Shown here piece after piece: positions 26,687 through 36,266 of a stretch of DNA of 47,496 bases. The stretch spans positions 1 to 47,496 of the forward strand of contig JALOQF010000008.1 of assembly GCA_025459425.1 (NCBI GenBank). Direction: 5' to 3'. Below the pieces are notes generated by a model that searched no databases, was not told the DNA's origin, and was given only the letters and a program-made list of their open reading frames with translations. The position numbers were made by a program, and so were the translations under genes. The stretch's first letter is position 1; each line of letters begins with the position of its first letter. Source of the stretch: Myxococcaceae bacterium (GTDB lineage: Bacteria > Myxococcota > Myxococcia > Myxococcales > Myxococcaceae).

Positions 26687-27541
26687 TCAGGGCGCGCGGC
26701 CACTCCTGGTGGTCGACGGACGCACGGCGACCCAGTCGGGCCGGGTGCGGTTGTCGAGCCGAATGACCTCGGCGGAGAGCTGCCGTGCTGCCAGCTCGCG
26801 CCGTACGCGGGACAGCCGCTCGAGCGCAGGCTCGACCTCGGCGTCCCCAAGAACGATCTCTTCCCCCACCGCCGTCACCAACGTGAGCCCGAGCTCGGGG
26901 CCCACGTTCACCTCGGACACCGGGTGCCCCTTCGACGCGGGCGAGCGGCCGTAGGCGTCGAGGGCGATCAGCGCCCGGCGGATCACCGCGCGCGTCTCGT
27001 CCCGCCGGTTCACCAGCGCGTCGCGGGCGATGCCGGTGACCAGGGGCAGGTCCATCGCCTCGTTCGCCTGCGCCCGCTTGAAGGGCTCGCCCTCGGCGTC
27101 GACGAGGTAGAGGTCGGACAGCGCCAGGAGCGCCACCGGCTCGTGCTCGGCGAGCTGGACGACGACCGCGTCTGGCAGCTGACGGTTGACCGACACCGAG
27201 CGCACCCACGGGTGCGTCGCCACCGCGCGCTCGACGGCCGACAGGTCCATCGCGACGAGGTTGGCGCCGACGACGAGGCCGCCGAGCTTGACGATCTGCG
27301 ACTCGGTCACGCGCGACGCGCCCACCACCCGCACGCGCTTCATGGCGAAGGTGTCGGTGGTGGTCGCCCACTGCCAGCCGCGCAGCCCGCCGAAGACGAG
27401 GCCCGTCGACACCGCCGTGACGGCGAGCGCCTTGAGCACCGCCGGCGCGTGGCTCTTCACGGAGGCCTTCACCTCGCTCGTCTTCTTCGCGAGGTCGACC
27501 TTTCGGCGGTTGCGGCGGGAGCGGAACATCGACCCGGTCAT
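26687..27541 (-). CDS. ftsQ: Cell division protein FtsQ
   Basis: 284 residues from ATG 27541 (an in-frame ATG at 27529 is possible). Short basic cytoplasmic tail RSRRNRRK, one membrane helix around 34-52, then the periplasmic POTRA domain (MKRVRVVGASRVTESQI, LSAVERAVATHPWVRSVSV) and the beta domain (LPDAVVVQLAEHEPVALL). FtsQ scaffolds the divisome and regulates FtsWI with FtsL and FtsB. It is preceded by a 98-bp gap with the motif shared with ftsZ. No ddl gene lies between murB and ftsQ, unlike in E. coli. Confidence 0.93.
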   Translation of the reverse strand: MTGSMFRSRRNRRKVDLAKKTSEVKASVKSHAPAVLKALAVTAVSTGLVFGGLRGWQWATTTDTFAMKRVRVVGASRVTESQIVKLGGLVVGANLVAMDLSAVERAVATHPWVRSVSVNRQLPDAVVVQLAEHEPVALLALSDLYLVDAEGEPFKRAQANEAMDLPLVTGIARDALVNRRDETRAVIRRALIALDAYGRSPASKGHPVSEVNVGPELGLTLVTAVGEEIVLGDAEVEPALERLSRVRRELAARQLSAEVIRLDNRTRPDWVAVRPSTTRSGRAP

Positions 27542-27571
27542 CGTCAGGCCGGTTCGGTGACCCCGCAAATT

Positions 27572-27598
27572 TCTGGCTACAGGGACGTGGCTGTAGCG
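27572..27598 (-). repeat. Shared motif copy upstream of ftsQ
   Basis: On the minus strand CGCTACAGCCACGT (27598-27585) is followed by CCCTGTAGCC and then AAATTTGCGGGG; GCTACAG and CTGTAGC form a seven-pair inverted repeat. The first 14 bases are identical to the copy upstream of ftsZ. Confidence 0.6.
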
Positions 27599-27639
27599 AG
27601 CGGGGGCGTCGAGCGGCCCCCCGAAAGCGCCTGCCGCCC

Positions 27640-28572
27640 TCATCGGAAGTCTCCCAGGCGCTTGACCTCGGGCGTCAGCGTGACGCCCTGCTGCTCGAGC
27701 ACGCGGGCCTGCGCGAGGGCCATGAGCGAGGTGACATCGTGGGCCGTGGCACCGCCGAGGTTGACGATCCAGTTCGCGTGGAGCGTCGAGATCTGCGCCG
27801 CGCCGACGGTGTGGCCCTTGAGCCCGGCCTTCTCGATGAGCGCGCCGGCGTGGTGGCCCGGTGGGTTGGTGAAGACGCTGCCGAAGTTGGGCTGCGACAG
27901 CGGCTGCGTGCGCTTGCGGTAGCCCACGTCGGCGTCCATCGCGGCCTGACTGGCGGCGACGTCGCCCACCGGGAGCCGGAAGCGCGCGCGCGTCACCACC
28001 GCGCCTGCGGGCAGGTCGGTGTGCCGGTAGCGGTACGTCGGCGGGTCGACCCACCCCACCCCGTCGGCGGTCGCCAGCTCGAGCGCGACGACGCGGCTCA
28101 TGCACTCGCCGTGCTTCGTGCCGGCGTTCATGGTGACGGCGCCGCCGATGGTGCCGGGCACGCCCGCGAGGAACTCGGCGCCGACGAGCCGGTGCTGCTT
28201 CATGAGCGTCACGAGCCGCGCGATCGACGCGCCCGCGCTCACCGTCAGCGTTCCGCCTCCCTCGTCGAGCGCCACCTCTTCGCGGAACGTCGAGGCCGGC
28301 AGCTTGAGGGTGAGGCCTCGCACGCCGAGATCGCCGACGAGCGTGTTGGCGCCCAGGCCCAGCACCCACACCGGCAGGCCCTCGGCCTTCGCGAGCCCGA
28401 GCGCCGTCACCAGCGTGTCGGGCGACTGGGGCCGCACCAGCACGTCGGCCGAGCCACCCACCCGCACCGTGCACCACGGGGCCAGCGGCTCGTCACGCTT
28501 CACCTCGCCCGGCAGGAGGCGCTCGAGCCAGGCCTCCACCGGCTGCGGGTGAATGACGGCCACGGCGTTCAC
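27640..28572 (-). CDS. murB: UDP-N-acetylenolpyruvoylglucosamine reductase MurB
   Basis: 310 residues, GTG 28572 overlapping the murC stop (GTGA). It reduces UDP-GlcNAc-enolpyruvate to UDP-MurNAc with NADPH and FAD. FAD-binding segments are [26 protein letters not shown] and [23 protein letters not shown] is the substrate Tyr/Arg region; the proton-donor Ser lies in FGSVFTNP, followed by [12 protein letters not shown]. This is the short (type II-like) form. Confidence 0.97.
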   Translation of the reverse strand: MNAVAVIHPQPVEAWLERLLPGEVKRDEPLAPWCTVRVGGSADVLVRPQSPDTLVTALGLAKAEGLPVWVLGLGANTLVGDLGVRGLTLKLPASTFREEVALDEGGGTLTVSAGASIARLVTLMKQHRLVGAEFLAGVPGTIGGAVTMNAGTKHGECMSRVVALELATADGVGWVDPPTYRYRHTDLPAGAVVTRARFRLPVGDVAASQAAMDADVGYRKRTQPLSQPNFGSVFTNPPGHHAGALIEKAGLKGHTVGAAQISTLHANWIVNLGGATAHDVTSLMALAQARVLEQQGVTLTPEVKRLGDFR

Positions 28573-29984
28573 CGCCCCTCGTCCGCGCTCAGCGCCGAGA
28601 GCAGCTCGGGGCCGGTGTTGGTGATGTCGCCCGCCCCCAGCGTGATGACGAGGTCGCCCGGCTGCAGGCGGGGCTTGAGCGCGCTCACCAGATCGCTGCG
28701 CTTCTCGACGTACGTCACGTCGGGGTGGCCGAACGACCGAATGGCCTCGACGAGGCGCTCCGAGGTCGCGCCCGGAATCGGCTCTTCACCCGCCGCGTAC
28801 ACCGAGGTGAGGAACACCACGTCGGCGTCGTTGAAGGCGCTGCAGAAGTCCTCGAAGAGATCGTGCGTGCGCGTGTACCGGTGCGGCTGGAAGGCGACGA
28901 CGGTGCGCCGCCCGAACGCGCGCCGCGCACCAGCGAGCGTGGCCTTCACCTCGGCCGGGTGGTGGCCATAGTCGTCCACCACGGTGACGCCCTTCGCTTC
29001 GCCCTTCACGGTGAAGCGCCGCTGCACCCCGCCGAACTCGGCCAGCGCCTTGCGGACGACGTCGAGCGGAATGTCGAGCTCTTCGGCCACGGCGATGACG
29101 GCGAGCGCGTTCATCGCGTTGTGGGCCCCCACCATGCGCACCGAGAACTCGCCGAGCGACTGGTCGCGCCGCCACGCCGAGAAGCGCGTCGAGAAGCCGT
29201 CGAGCGTGATGCCCTCGAGGCGGTAGTCGGCGGCATGGCTCGAGCCGTAGGTGACGAAGCGCTTGTCGAGGTGCGGGAGCAGCGCCTGTACGTTGGGGTG
29301 ATCGAGGCACAGCACCGCGAGGCCGTAGAACGGCACCCGGTTGCAGAACTCGGCGAACGCGGCCTTCAGCGCGTCGAGCGTGCGGTAGTGGTCCATGTGC
29401 TCGGGGTCGATGTTGGTGACGACGGCGATCGACGGGTGCAGCTTGAGGAAGCTGCCGTCGCTCTCGTCGGCCTCGACCACCATGAGCTCGCTCTTGCCGA
29501 GCTTGGCGTTCGAGCCGAGCACGTTCACCTTGCCGCCGACGACGGCCGTGGGGTCGAGACCCGCGGCGTTGAGCACCGTCGCCACCATCGAGGTGGTGGT
29601 CGTCTTCCCGTGCGAGCCGGCGAGCGCGACCGAGTACTTGAGGCGCATCAGCTCGGCGAGCATCTCGGCGCGGGGAATGACGGGGATCTTCCGGCGCCGC
29701 GCCGCCACCACCTCGGGGTTGTCCTTCTTCACCGCCGACGAGATGACGACGACGTCGCTCGTCTGGAGGTTGTCTTCGCGGTGGCCATAGCCGACGCGCG
29801 CGCCGAGCGAGACGAGGCGCCGGGTGACGTCGGACTCCTTCAGGTCGCTCCCCGACACCTGGTAGCCGAGGTTGAGCAGCACCTCGGCGATGCCCGACAT
29901 GCCGATGCCGCCGATGCCGACGAAGTGCACGCGCGCGGCGTGGCGCGACTTGAAGCGGCTCTCGAGCGGGGCCTGGGTCGTCAT
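28569..29984 (-). CDS. murC: UDP-N-acetylmuramate-L-alanine ligase MurC
   Basis: 471 residues, ATG 29984 overlapping the murG stop (TGATG). It adds L-Ala to UDP-MurNAc using ATP. Rossmann start [15 protein letters not shown] (20-34), P-loop GSHGKTTT (123-130), [24 protein letters not shown], and [10 protein letters not shown] in the C-terminal domain, all Mur-ligase landmarks specific to MurC. Followed by murB with a GTGA overlap. Confidence 0.98.
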   Translation of the reverse strand: MTTQAPLESRFKSRHAARVHFVGIGGIGMSGIAEVLLNLGYQVSGSDLKESDVTRRLVSLGARVGYGHREDNLQTSDVVVISSAVKKDNPEVVAARRRKIPVIPRAEMLAELMRLKYSVALAGSHGKTTTTSMVATVLNAAGLDPTAVVGGKVNVLGSNAKLGKSELMVVEADESDGSFLKLHPSIAVVTNIDPEHMDHYRTLDALKAAFAEFCNRVPFYGLAVLCLDHPNVQALLPHLDKRFVTYGSSHAADYRLEGITLDGFSTRFSAWRRDQSLGEFSVRMVGAHNAMNALAVIAVAEELDIPLDVVRKALAEFGGVQRRFTVKGEAKGVTVVDDYGHHPAEVKATLAGARRAFGRRTVVAFQPHRYTRTHDLFEDFCSAFNDADVVFLTSVYAAGEEPIPGATSERLVEAIRSFGHPDVTYVEKRSDLVSALKPRLQPGDLVITLGAGDITNTGPELLSALSADEGR

Positions 29985-31132
29985 CACGTCTCTCCCGTCT
30001 TCTTCGGTCGCAGGGGCTCGCCCTCGCGCTTCTGGCCGGTGAGGGCGCCCCACTTCACGAGGCACATCTGCTGGAGCACGTCGGCGATCTCCCGCGCGGC
30101 CTCGGGCCGGCCGAGGCTGCCGGCGGCCTTCTCCATGGCCTTGAGCCGCGCGCGGTCGGCCTCGAGCGACAGAATGGCGGTGGCCAGCTTCTCGCCGGTG
30201 AGCTCGCCTTCGCGGAACATGAGCGCCGCGCCCGCCTCGACCAGCGCCTTCGCGTTGACGGCCTGGTGGTCGTCGGTCGCGAAGGGGAACGGCACGAGGA
30301 TCGACGCCTTCTTGCAGGTGGTGAGCTCGGCCACGGTGGTGGCGCCGGCGCGGCACACGACGAGATCGCTCGACAGGTACGCCGCGCTCATGTCGTCGAT
30401 GAACTCGCGCACGTCGGCGTCGAAGCCCTTGCCGGCGTAGCCCTGCTTCACCGTCTCGAGATCGGCCTTGCCCGTCTGGTGCACGATGCGCAGCGAGTCC
30501 TTCTTCGCGGCCAGGTGCTCGAGGGCCTCGACGACGCGGGTGTTGAGGCCGCGGGCGCCCAGCGAGCCCCCGAACACCAGCACCGTGAACTTCTCGTGGG
30601 CGGTGCTCGGCTTGAGGAAGTTGTCGAGCAGCGCGCGGCGAATCGGGTTGCCCAGCACGTGCGCCTTGCCCTTCGGGAAGAAGCGCGTGGTGTCGTCGAA
30701 CGAGAGGAACACCGACCTCACGAAGCGGCCCAGCACCTTGTTGGTGAAGCCCGGGAGCGCGTTCTGCTCCTGCACTGCGGTGGGCACGCCGAGCAGCCAC
30801 GCCGCCATCACCACCGGCCCCGACGAGTACCCGCCGACGCCCACCACCACGTCGGGCCGGTAGCGGCGCACCAGCGACAGCGCCTCGAAGAAGCTCAACG
30901 GCAGCGTCAACAGCCCGAGCGCGAGCTTCACCGGGCCCATGCCCTTGAGGCCGCGCGAGGTGATGGGCTCGAAGACGAAGCCGTTCTGCGGCACCACGCG
31001 CGCCTCGAGCCCGCGCGTCGTCCCCACGAAGACGACGTCGTTCTTCGGGTGCCGGGTGACGACCTCTTCGGCCAGCGCGATGCCGGGGAAGAGGTGCCCG
31101 CCCGTGCCGCCGCCGGCGATCAACACTCTCAC
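29984..31132 (-). CDS. murG: Lipid II-forming GlcNAc transferase MurG
   Basis: 382 residues from GTG 31132, overlapping the ftsW stop. It transfers GlcNAc to lipid I on the inner membrane face. N-terminal [46 protein letters not shown], and the C-terminal donor site [22 protein letters not shown] and [14 protein letters not shown]. About 20 residues longer at the C-terminus than E. coli MurG. Confidence 0.97.
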   Translation of the reverse strand: MRVLIAGGGTGGHLFPGIALAEEVVTRHPKNDVVFVGTTRGLEARVVPQNGFVFEPITSRGLKGMGPVKLALGLLTLPLSFFEALSLVRRYRPDVVVGVGGYSSGPVVMAAWLLGVPTAVQEQNALPGFTNKVLGRFVRSVFLSFDDTTRFFPKGKAHVLGNPIRRALLDNFLKPSTAHEKFTVLVFGGSLGARGLNTRVVEALEHLAAKKDSLRIVHQTGKADLETVKQGYAGKGFDADVREFIDDMSAAYLSSDLVVCRAGATTVAELTTCKKASILVPFPFATDDHQAVNAKALVEAGAALMFREGELTGEKLATAILSLEADRARLKAMEKAAGSLGRPEAAREIADVLQQMCLVKWGALTGQKREGEPLRPKKTGET

Positions 31133-32313
31133 GCAGCCGCCTCCGCCCCGCCCAGCCCCAGCTCGTCCTTCGTCACCTTCACTGCACCCACGCGCCGCTT
31201 GCCGCCGTCGGCCGCGCCGCTGATCGACAACAGGAGCCCCGCCGCGCCCATCAGCACGATGAGCGAGCTGCCGCCGTACGAGATGAACGGGAGCGTCAGG
31301 CCCTTCGTCGGCACCAGGCCCATCGCCACCGACATGTTCACCACCGCCTGGAAGCCGATGAGCGCCGTGATGCCGAGGCCGAGGTAGCTGCCGAACGGCT
31401 CGGTGGCGTTGAGCGAGGCCCGAATGCCGCGCCAGATGACGACGCCGTAGAGGGTGATGAGCGCGCCGACGCCGAAGAGGCCGAGCTCTTCCCCGATGAT
31501 GGCGAAGATGAAGTCGGTGTGCGCCTCCGGCAGGAAGAAGAGCTTCTGCCGCCCGTCGCCGAGGCCCAGGCCCGTCATGCCGCCGGAGCCGATCGACATG
31601 AGCGACTCGGCCACCTGGTAGCCCGAGCCCTGGCGGTTGGCCCACGGGTCGAGGAACGCGGTGATGCGCTTCATGCGGTACTCGCTCGTCGCGATGGCCG
31701 TGTAGGCGAAGGGAATCGCCAGCAGCACCGAGCCCACCAGCCACGACAGCCGCGCGCCGGCCGCGAAGAGCAGCACGAACATGAGGAACAGGAGCGCCAC
31801 CGAGCTGCCGAAGTCGGGCTCGAGCATGCAGAGGCCGACGAGCACGCCCGCCAGCCCCAGGTGCGGCAGAAAGCCGATGGAGAAGTGCTTCACCTTCTCG
31901 CGCTTCTTCGCCAGCGAGTACGAGAGGTAGACGACCCACGCCACCTTGGCGATCTCGGCGGGCTGAATCGAGACGCCGGGGAAACGCAGCCACCGCTTCG
32001 CGCCGCCCACCTTCGTGCCCAACCCGGGGATGAGCACCAGCACCAGCAGAATGACGGCCACCACCAGCAGCGGGTACGCGAGCCGCGCCATGCGCCGGTA
32101 GCCGAGCTTCATCGCCACCGCCATCGCCACCACGCCCAGCGCCGCCGCGAAGGCCTGCCGCTTGAGGAAGAAGAAGGCGTCGCCCAGCTTGTCCTGCGCG
32201 GTGATGGCGCTCGACGAATAGACCATCACCAGCCCGAAGCCGACGAGGCCGAGGACGGCGGCGAGCAGCACCGGATCGTACGCCACGGTGGCCCTGCGGG
32301 AGTCGGTCGTCAC
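31129..32313 (-). CDS. ftsW: Septal peptidoglycan polymerase FtsW (SEDS family)
   Basis: 394 residues from GTG 32313, overlapping the murD stop (GTGA). About ten membrane helices. SEDS landmarks: [82 protein letters not shown] and [10 protein letters not shown]. It polymerises glycan strands from lipid II with FtsI. Assigned FtsW rather than RodA from its place in the cluster. Confidence 0.96.
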   Translation of the reverse strand: MTTDSRRATVAYDPVLLAAVLGLVGFGLVMVYSSSAITAQDKLGDAFFFLKRQAFAAALGVVAMAVAMKLGYRRMARLAYPLLVVAVILLVLVLIPGLGTKVGGAKRWLRFPGVSIQPAEIAKVAWVVYLSYSLAKKREKVKHFSIGFLPHLGLAGVLVGLCMLEPDFGSSVALLFLMFVLLFAAGARLSWLVGSVLLAIPFAYTAIATSEYRMKRITAFLDPWANRQGSGYQVAESLMSIGSGGMTGLGLGDGRQKLFFLPEAHTDFIFAIIGEELGLFGVGALITLYGVVIWRGIRASLNATEPFGSYLGLGITALIGFQAVVNMSVAMGLVPTKGLTLPFISYGGSSLIVLMGAAGLLLSISGAADGGKRRVGAVKVTKDELGLGGAEAAA

Positions 32314-33674
32314 GAGAGGCTCCTCACCAGCGACTTGAAGGTGTCGCCGCGGTGCTCGAAGTGGTTGAACTGGTCGTACGAGGCGCACGCGGGCGAGAGG
32401 AGGACGACGTCTCCGGCCTTCGCGAGCGCGTGCGCCTTCGCCACCGCGGCGTCGAGCGTGCCGCAGCCGTGCACCGCGAAGCCGTGGAAGGCGGCCTCGA
32501 TGGTGGGCGCGTCGGCGCCGATGGTGAGCACGCCGAGCACCTTGCCCTGCGCGGCCTTCACCAGCGGGGCGTACGGCGCGCCCTTTCCCTTCCCGCCGGC
32601 GATGAGCCAGATGCGGCCGGGCAGCGCGTTCAGCGCCACGAGCGACGAGTCGACGTTGGTGGCCTTCGAGTCGTTGAGCCACTCGACGCCGTTCAACTCG
32701 CGGACGAACTCCATGCGGTGCGGCAGGCCCGGGAACCCGTCGAGCCCGGCCTGAATCGTCTCGGCCGTCACGCCCGAGAGCCGCGCCATCAAGGCCGCCG
32801 CCATCGCGTTCTCGAGGTTGTGCTTGCCGCGGAGCGCCCGGTTGCGCAGGTGGAGGACGTCCTTCGTGCCGAAGGTGAAGATGAACTTCGAGCCGCCGCC
32901 CACCACCAGGCCCGTGAAGCCGGCGTTCGTGCGCATGGCGTCGGTGGTGAAGCCGTAGAGCGGCACCTTCGCGGCCCGCGCGAGCCGCACGACGTGCGAG
33001 TCGTCGGCGTTCACCACCGCGAAGCCACCTCTGGGCTGGCCACCGAAGATGCGCGCCTTCGCCAGGCCGTAGTCGTCGTGCGAGGCGTAGCGGTCGAGGT
33101 GATCTGGCGTGAGGTTGAGAATCGCCGCGCCCTCGAACGACGCGTCGACGACGCCCTCGAGCTGGAATGAAGACAACTCGACGACGTGCCGTGCGTACGC
33201 CGGCTGGGCCGGGTCTTCGTACGCGCGGGTGAGCGCGGTGCCCAGGTTTCCGCCGACGAAGGTGTTGGCCTCGTGGCGCTTCATCAACTCGCCAAGGAGC
33301 GCGGTCGTGGTGCTCTTGCCGTTCGTGCCGGTGACGCCGAGGAAGGGGCCGGCGTTCTTCGGCCGAAAGCGCCAGGCGAGCTCGATCTCGCCGTACACCG
33401 TGGCGCCGGCCGCCTTCGCCGCGACGAGCTCGGGCTTCGACAGCGGCACGCCGGGGCTCACCACCACGGCCTCGGCGCCCTCCCAGAAGCGCGCCGGGAG
33501 CGCGCCCTTCGTCAACGTGAAGCTGGCCGTCGTGAATGGCGCGGTGGCGTTGGGGTTCTCGTCGAAGGCGGCCACGGTGGCGCCGCGGTTGAGGAGCAGC
33601 GACGCTGCGCCCAGGCCGCTCTTGCCGAGGCCGACGACGACGAAGCGCTTTCCGTTCAGCTCGTTCGTCTGCAT
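32310..33674 (-). CDS. murD: UDP-N-acetylmuramoylalanine-D-glutamate ligase MurD
   Basis: 454 residues from ATG 33674, four bases after mraY. It adds D-Glu to UDP-MurNAc-L-Ala. Seen: VVVGLGKSGLGAA (12-24), P-loop GTNGKSTT (116-123), ELSSFQLE, NLTPDHLDRY, NDSKATNVDS, and LLSPACASYDQFNHFEHRGDTF near the end. These last two motifs identify MurD within the family. Confidence 0.98.
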   Translation of the reverse strand: MQTNELNGKRFVVVGLGKSGLGAASLLLNRGATVAAFDENPNATAPFTTASFTLTKGALPARFWEGAEAVVVSPGVPLSKPELVAAKAAGATVYGEIELAWRFRPKNAGPFLGVTGTNGKSTTTALLGELMKRHEANTFVGGNLGTALTRAYEDPAQPAYARHVVELSSFQLEGVVDASFEGAAILNLTPDHLDRYASHDDYGLAKARIFGGQPRGGFAVVNADDSHVVRLARAAKVPLYGFTTDAMRTNAGFTGLVVGGGSKFIFTFGTKDVLHLRNRALRGKHNLENAMAAALMARLSGVTAETIQAGLDGFPGLPHRMEFVRELNGVEWLNDSKATNVDSSLVALNALPGRIWLIAGGKGKGAPYAPLVKAAQGKVLGVLTIGADAPTIEAAFHGFAVHGCGTLDAAVAKAHALAKAGDVVLLSPACASYDQFNHFEHRGDTFKSLVRSLS

Positions 33675-33678
33675 CGCC

Positions 33679-34845
33679 TCACCTCAGTTTGAGCGACGCC
33701 AGCGCGACGCCGGCGAGGAGGACCGAGACGATCCAGAAGCGGATGACGATCTTCGTCTCCGACATGCCGGCCTTCTCGAAGTGGTGGTGGAGCGGCGCCA
33801 TCTTGAAGACCCGCTTGCCGGTCGTCTTGAAGCTGACGACCTGGATCATCACCGACAGCGCCTCGACCAGGAAGACGCCGTGGATGATGGCGCTGACGAA
33901 CTCGTTCTTGCTGAGCATCGCCACCGTGCCCAGCGCGCCGCCGAGCGCGAGCGAGCCCACGTCACCCATGAAGACGCTCGCCGGGTAGGCGTTGAACCAG
34001 AGGAAGCTGATGCCCGCGCCGATGATGGCCGCGCAGAAGACGGCGAGCTCGGCCCCGCCGTCGACCTTCGCGATGCCCAGGTACTGGTGCACGGGCACGC
34101 CCACCAGTTGCCGGGAGCCGTTCACCACCTCGACGTCGGCGATCTCGACGGTGGTGCCAGCCACGTAGCAGAGCACCACGAAGACGAACGAGGCGATCAT
34201 CGTCGGCGCGATGGCGAGGCCGTCGAGCCCGTCGGTGAGGTTCACCGCGTTCGAGGTGCCAACCACGACGATCCACGCGAAGAAGACGTAGAGCCAGCCG
34301 AGGTCCGGGTTCGCGTAGCGCGTCGGAACGAACGGCACCGTGAGCTTCGTGTCGATGAGCAGGTGCGGCGCGCCGCCGCTCCAGTCGCACAGCAGGCCGA
34401 ACACGCTCACCAGGAAGAAGCCCGTCTGCAGGACGATCTTGTACCGGCCCGCCAGCCCCTTCGAGTTGCGCTTCGACAGCTTGAGCCAGTCGTCGAGGAA
34501 GCCGGTGAAGGCGTAGCCGAACGTCATCAGCAGCGCGACGAGCACCACCCGGCTGCGCAGGTCGGCGAACAGCAGCGTGCCGACGAAGATGCCGATGAGA
34601 ATGAGGGTGCCGCCGAGCGTGGGCGTGCCCTTCTTCTTCTGGTGCGACTCGGGCGTGTCCTCGCGCACGTTCGACACGCCGTACTGCGCGATGCGCAGCC
34701 GCTCGATGAGGCGCGGGCCCACCAGCATGCCCACGACGAGCGACGACACGAAGCCCGCGACGATGCGGAACGTCGGGTAGCGCAGGAAGTTGAGGTAGCG
34801 GCCAGCGTCGCCGTCCTTCAACCACTCGTAGAGGAAGTAGAGCAT
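33679..34845 (-). CDS. mraY: Phospho-N-acetylmuramoyl-pentapeptide transferase MraY
   Basis: 388 residues from ATG 34845, overlapping the murF stop (TGATG). It makes lipid I from UDP-MurNAc-pentapeptide and undecaprenyl phosphate. About ten membrane segments; catalytic aspartates in FTGFLDDWLKL and VNLTDGLDGLA, FMGDVGSLALGG, and the C-terminal APLHHHFEKAG loop. Length as in other proteobacteria, slightly longer in the loop around residues 150-190. Confidence 0.98.
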   Translation of the reverse strand: MLYFLYEWLKDGDAGRYLNFLRYPTFRIVAGFVSSLVVGMLVGPRLIERLRIAQYGVSNVREDTPESHQKKKGTPTLGGTLILIGIFVGTLLFADLRSRVVLVALLMTFGYAFTGFLDDWLKLSKRNSKGLAGRYKIVLQTGFFLVSVFGLLCDWSGGAPHLLIDTKLTVPFVPTRYANPDLGWLYVFFAWIVVVGTSNAVNLTDGLDGLAIAPTMIASFVFVVLCYVAGTTVEIADVEVVNGSRQLVGVPVHQYLGIAKVDGGAELAVFCAAIIGAGISFLWFNAYPASVFMGDVGSLALGGALGTVAMLSKNEFVSAIIHGVFLVEALSVMIQVVSFKTTGKRVFKMAPLHHHFEKAGMSETKIVIRFWIVSVLLAGVALASLKLR

Positions 34846-36248
34846 CAGTGGCCTCCCGCGGAGGACTGACCGGTGAGCGCCTCGACGACCCGCTCGAGCC
34901 GCATGCCGCGGCTGCCCTTCACCAGCACCACGTCGCCCGCCTTCAGCTCGTGCGACAGCCACGCGGTGAGCGCCGCCACGTCGTCGAAGTGCCGCGCCGC
35001 TGCGCCGAGCTTCTTCACCGCCTCGGCGTGGGCGGCCCTCATGCGCGGGCCGAAGAAGGCCACCAGCTGCGCCCGATCGCTCACGGTGACGCCCATCTGC
35101 GTGTGCGCCAGCGCCTCATCGGCGCCCAGCTCGAGCATGTCGCCCAGCACCGCCACCGGCCGGCCGCGCGAAGCCAGCCCCGAGAGCGTCTCGAGCGCCG
35201 CCGTCATCGACGCCGGGTTGGCGTTGTAACAGTCGTCGACCACCGTCACGCCGTTGGGCGCGTCGAGCAGCTGGAGCCGCCGCGCGTGCGCCTGGGCCGA
35301 CTCGAGCCCGCGGACACACTCCTCGGGCTGGTAGCCCAGCGCCAGCCCCATCGCGAAGGCGCCCGTCGCGTTGAGCGCGTTGTGATCGCCCACCAGCCGC
35401 AGCGCCACCTCGTAGCCCTTCCCGCGCGCCTGAATCGCCAGCGACAGCCCATCACGGCCCTGCGCAGTGACGCGCTGGAGCAGCACGTCGGCCTTCGGGC
35501 TGCGGCCGAACGTCAGGATCGGCCCCTTCGCGCGGCGCGCCTGTTCGGCCACGCGCGCGTCGTCGACGTTCACCACCGCGATGGCGGCGCTGCCCAGCCC
35601 CTCGAACAGCTCGCCCTTGGCCATCGCCACGCCCTCGATGGAGCCGAGGCCCTCGAGGTGCGCGGGCTGCACCACGGTGATGAGGCCCGCGTCGGGGCGC
35701 GCGATGTCGGTGAGGCGGGCGATCTCGCCCGCGTGGTTCATGCCCATCTCGACGATGGCGGCGACGTGGCGCGGCTCGAGCCCGAAGAGCGTGAGCGGCA
35801 CGCCCACCTCGTTGTTCAGATTTCCTTGCGTCTTGAGCGCAGGGCCACGCGTCTGGAGGATCGAGGCGATGAGCTCCTTCGTCGTCGTCTTGCCGTTCGA
35901 GCCGGTGACGGCGCCGATGGGGATCTTGAAGCGTTCGCGGTGCGCGCGGCCCAGTCGACCCAGCGCGTGCAGCGTGTCGGCGACCTCGAAGACGGTGACC
36001 TCGGGCCTTCCGTCCAGCGCCGCGCCGCGGCCCGGGTGCACCACCACGCCGGCCGCGCCCTTCTCGGCGGCCTGCGCCACGAAGTCGTTCGCGTCGAAGG
36101 TCTCGCCCTTGAGCGCGACGAAGAGACAGCCGGGGGTGAGGCTGCGGGTGTCGGTGCAGATGGCGTCGAACGACGCGCGGCTCCCGGCGCGCACCAGCCT
36201 CGCGCCCGTCGCGTCCTTCACCTGCGTCTGCGAGAACCGCACCGCCAT
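34845..36248 (-). CDS. murF: UDP-MurNAc-tripeptide-D-alanyl-D-alanine ligase MurF
   Basis: 467 residues from ATG 36248, 18 bp after murE. It adds D-Ala-D-Ala to the UDP-MurNAc tripeptide. N-terminal CTDTRSLTPGCLFVALKGETFD, P-loop GSNGKTTTK (116-124), EMGMNHAGEIARL, GDHNALNATGAFA, DDCYNANPASM and VLGDMLELG. The D-Ala-D-Ala maker (Ddl) is not in the cluster and must be encoded elsewhere. Confidence 0.98.
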   Translation of the reverse strand: MAVRFSQTQVKDATGARLVRAGSRASFDAICTDTRSLTPGCLFVALKGETFDANDFVAQAAEKGAAGVVVHPGRGAALDGRPEVTVFEVADTLHALGRLGRAHRERFKIPIGAVTGSNGKTTTKELIASILQTRGPALKTQGNLNNEVGVPLTLFGLEPRHVAAIVEMGMNHAGEIARLTDIARPDAGLITVVQPAHLEGLGSIEGVAMAKGELFEGLGSAAIAVVNVDDARVAEQARRAKGPILTFGRSPKADVLLQRVTAQGRDGLSLAIQARGKGYEVALRLVGDHNALNATGAFAMGLALGYQPEECVRGLESAQAHARRLQLLDAPNGVTVVDDCYNANPASMTAALETLSGLASRGRPVAVLGDMLELGADEALAHTQMGVTVSDRAQLVAFFGPRMRAAHAEAVKKLGAAARHFDDVAALTAWLSHELKAGDVVLVKGSRGMRLERVVEALTGQSSAGGH

Positions 36249-36266
36249 GACGTGCTCCTGCCGCGC

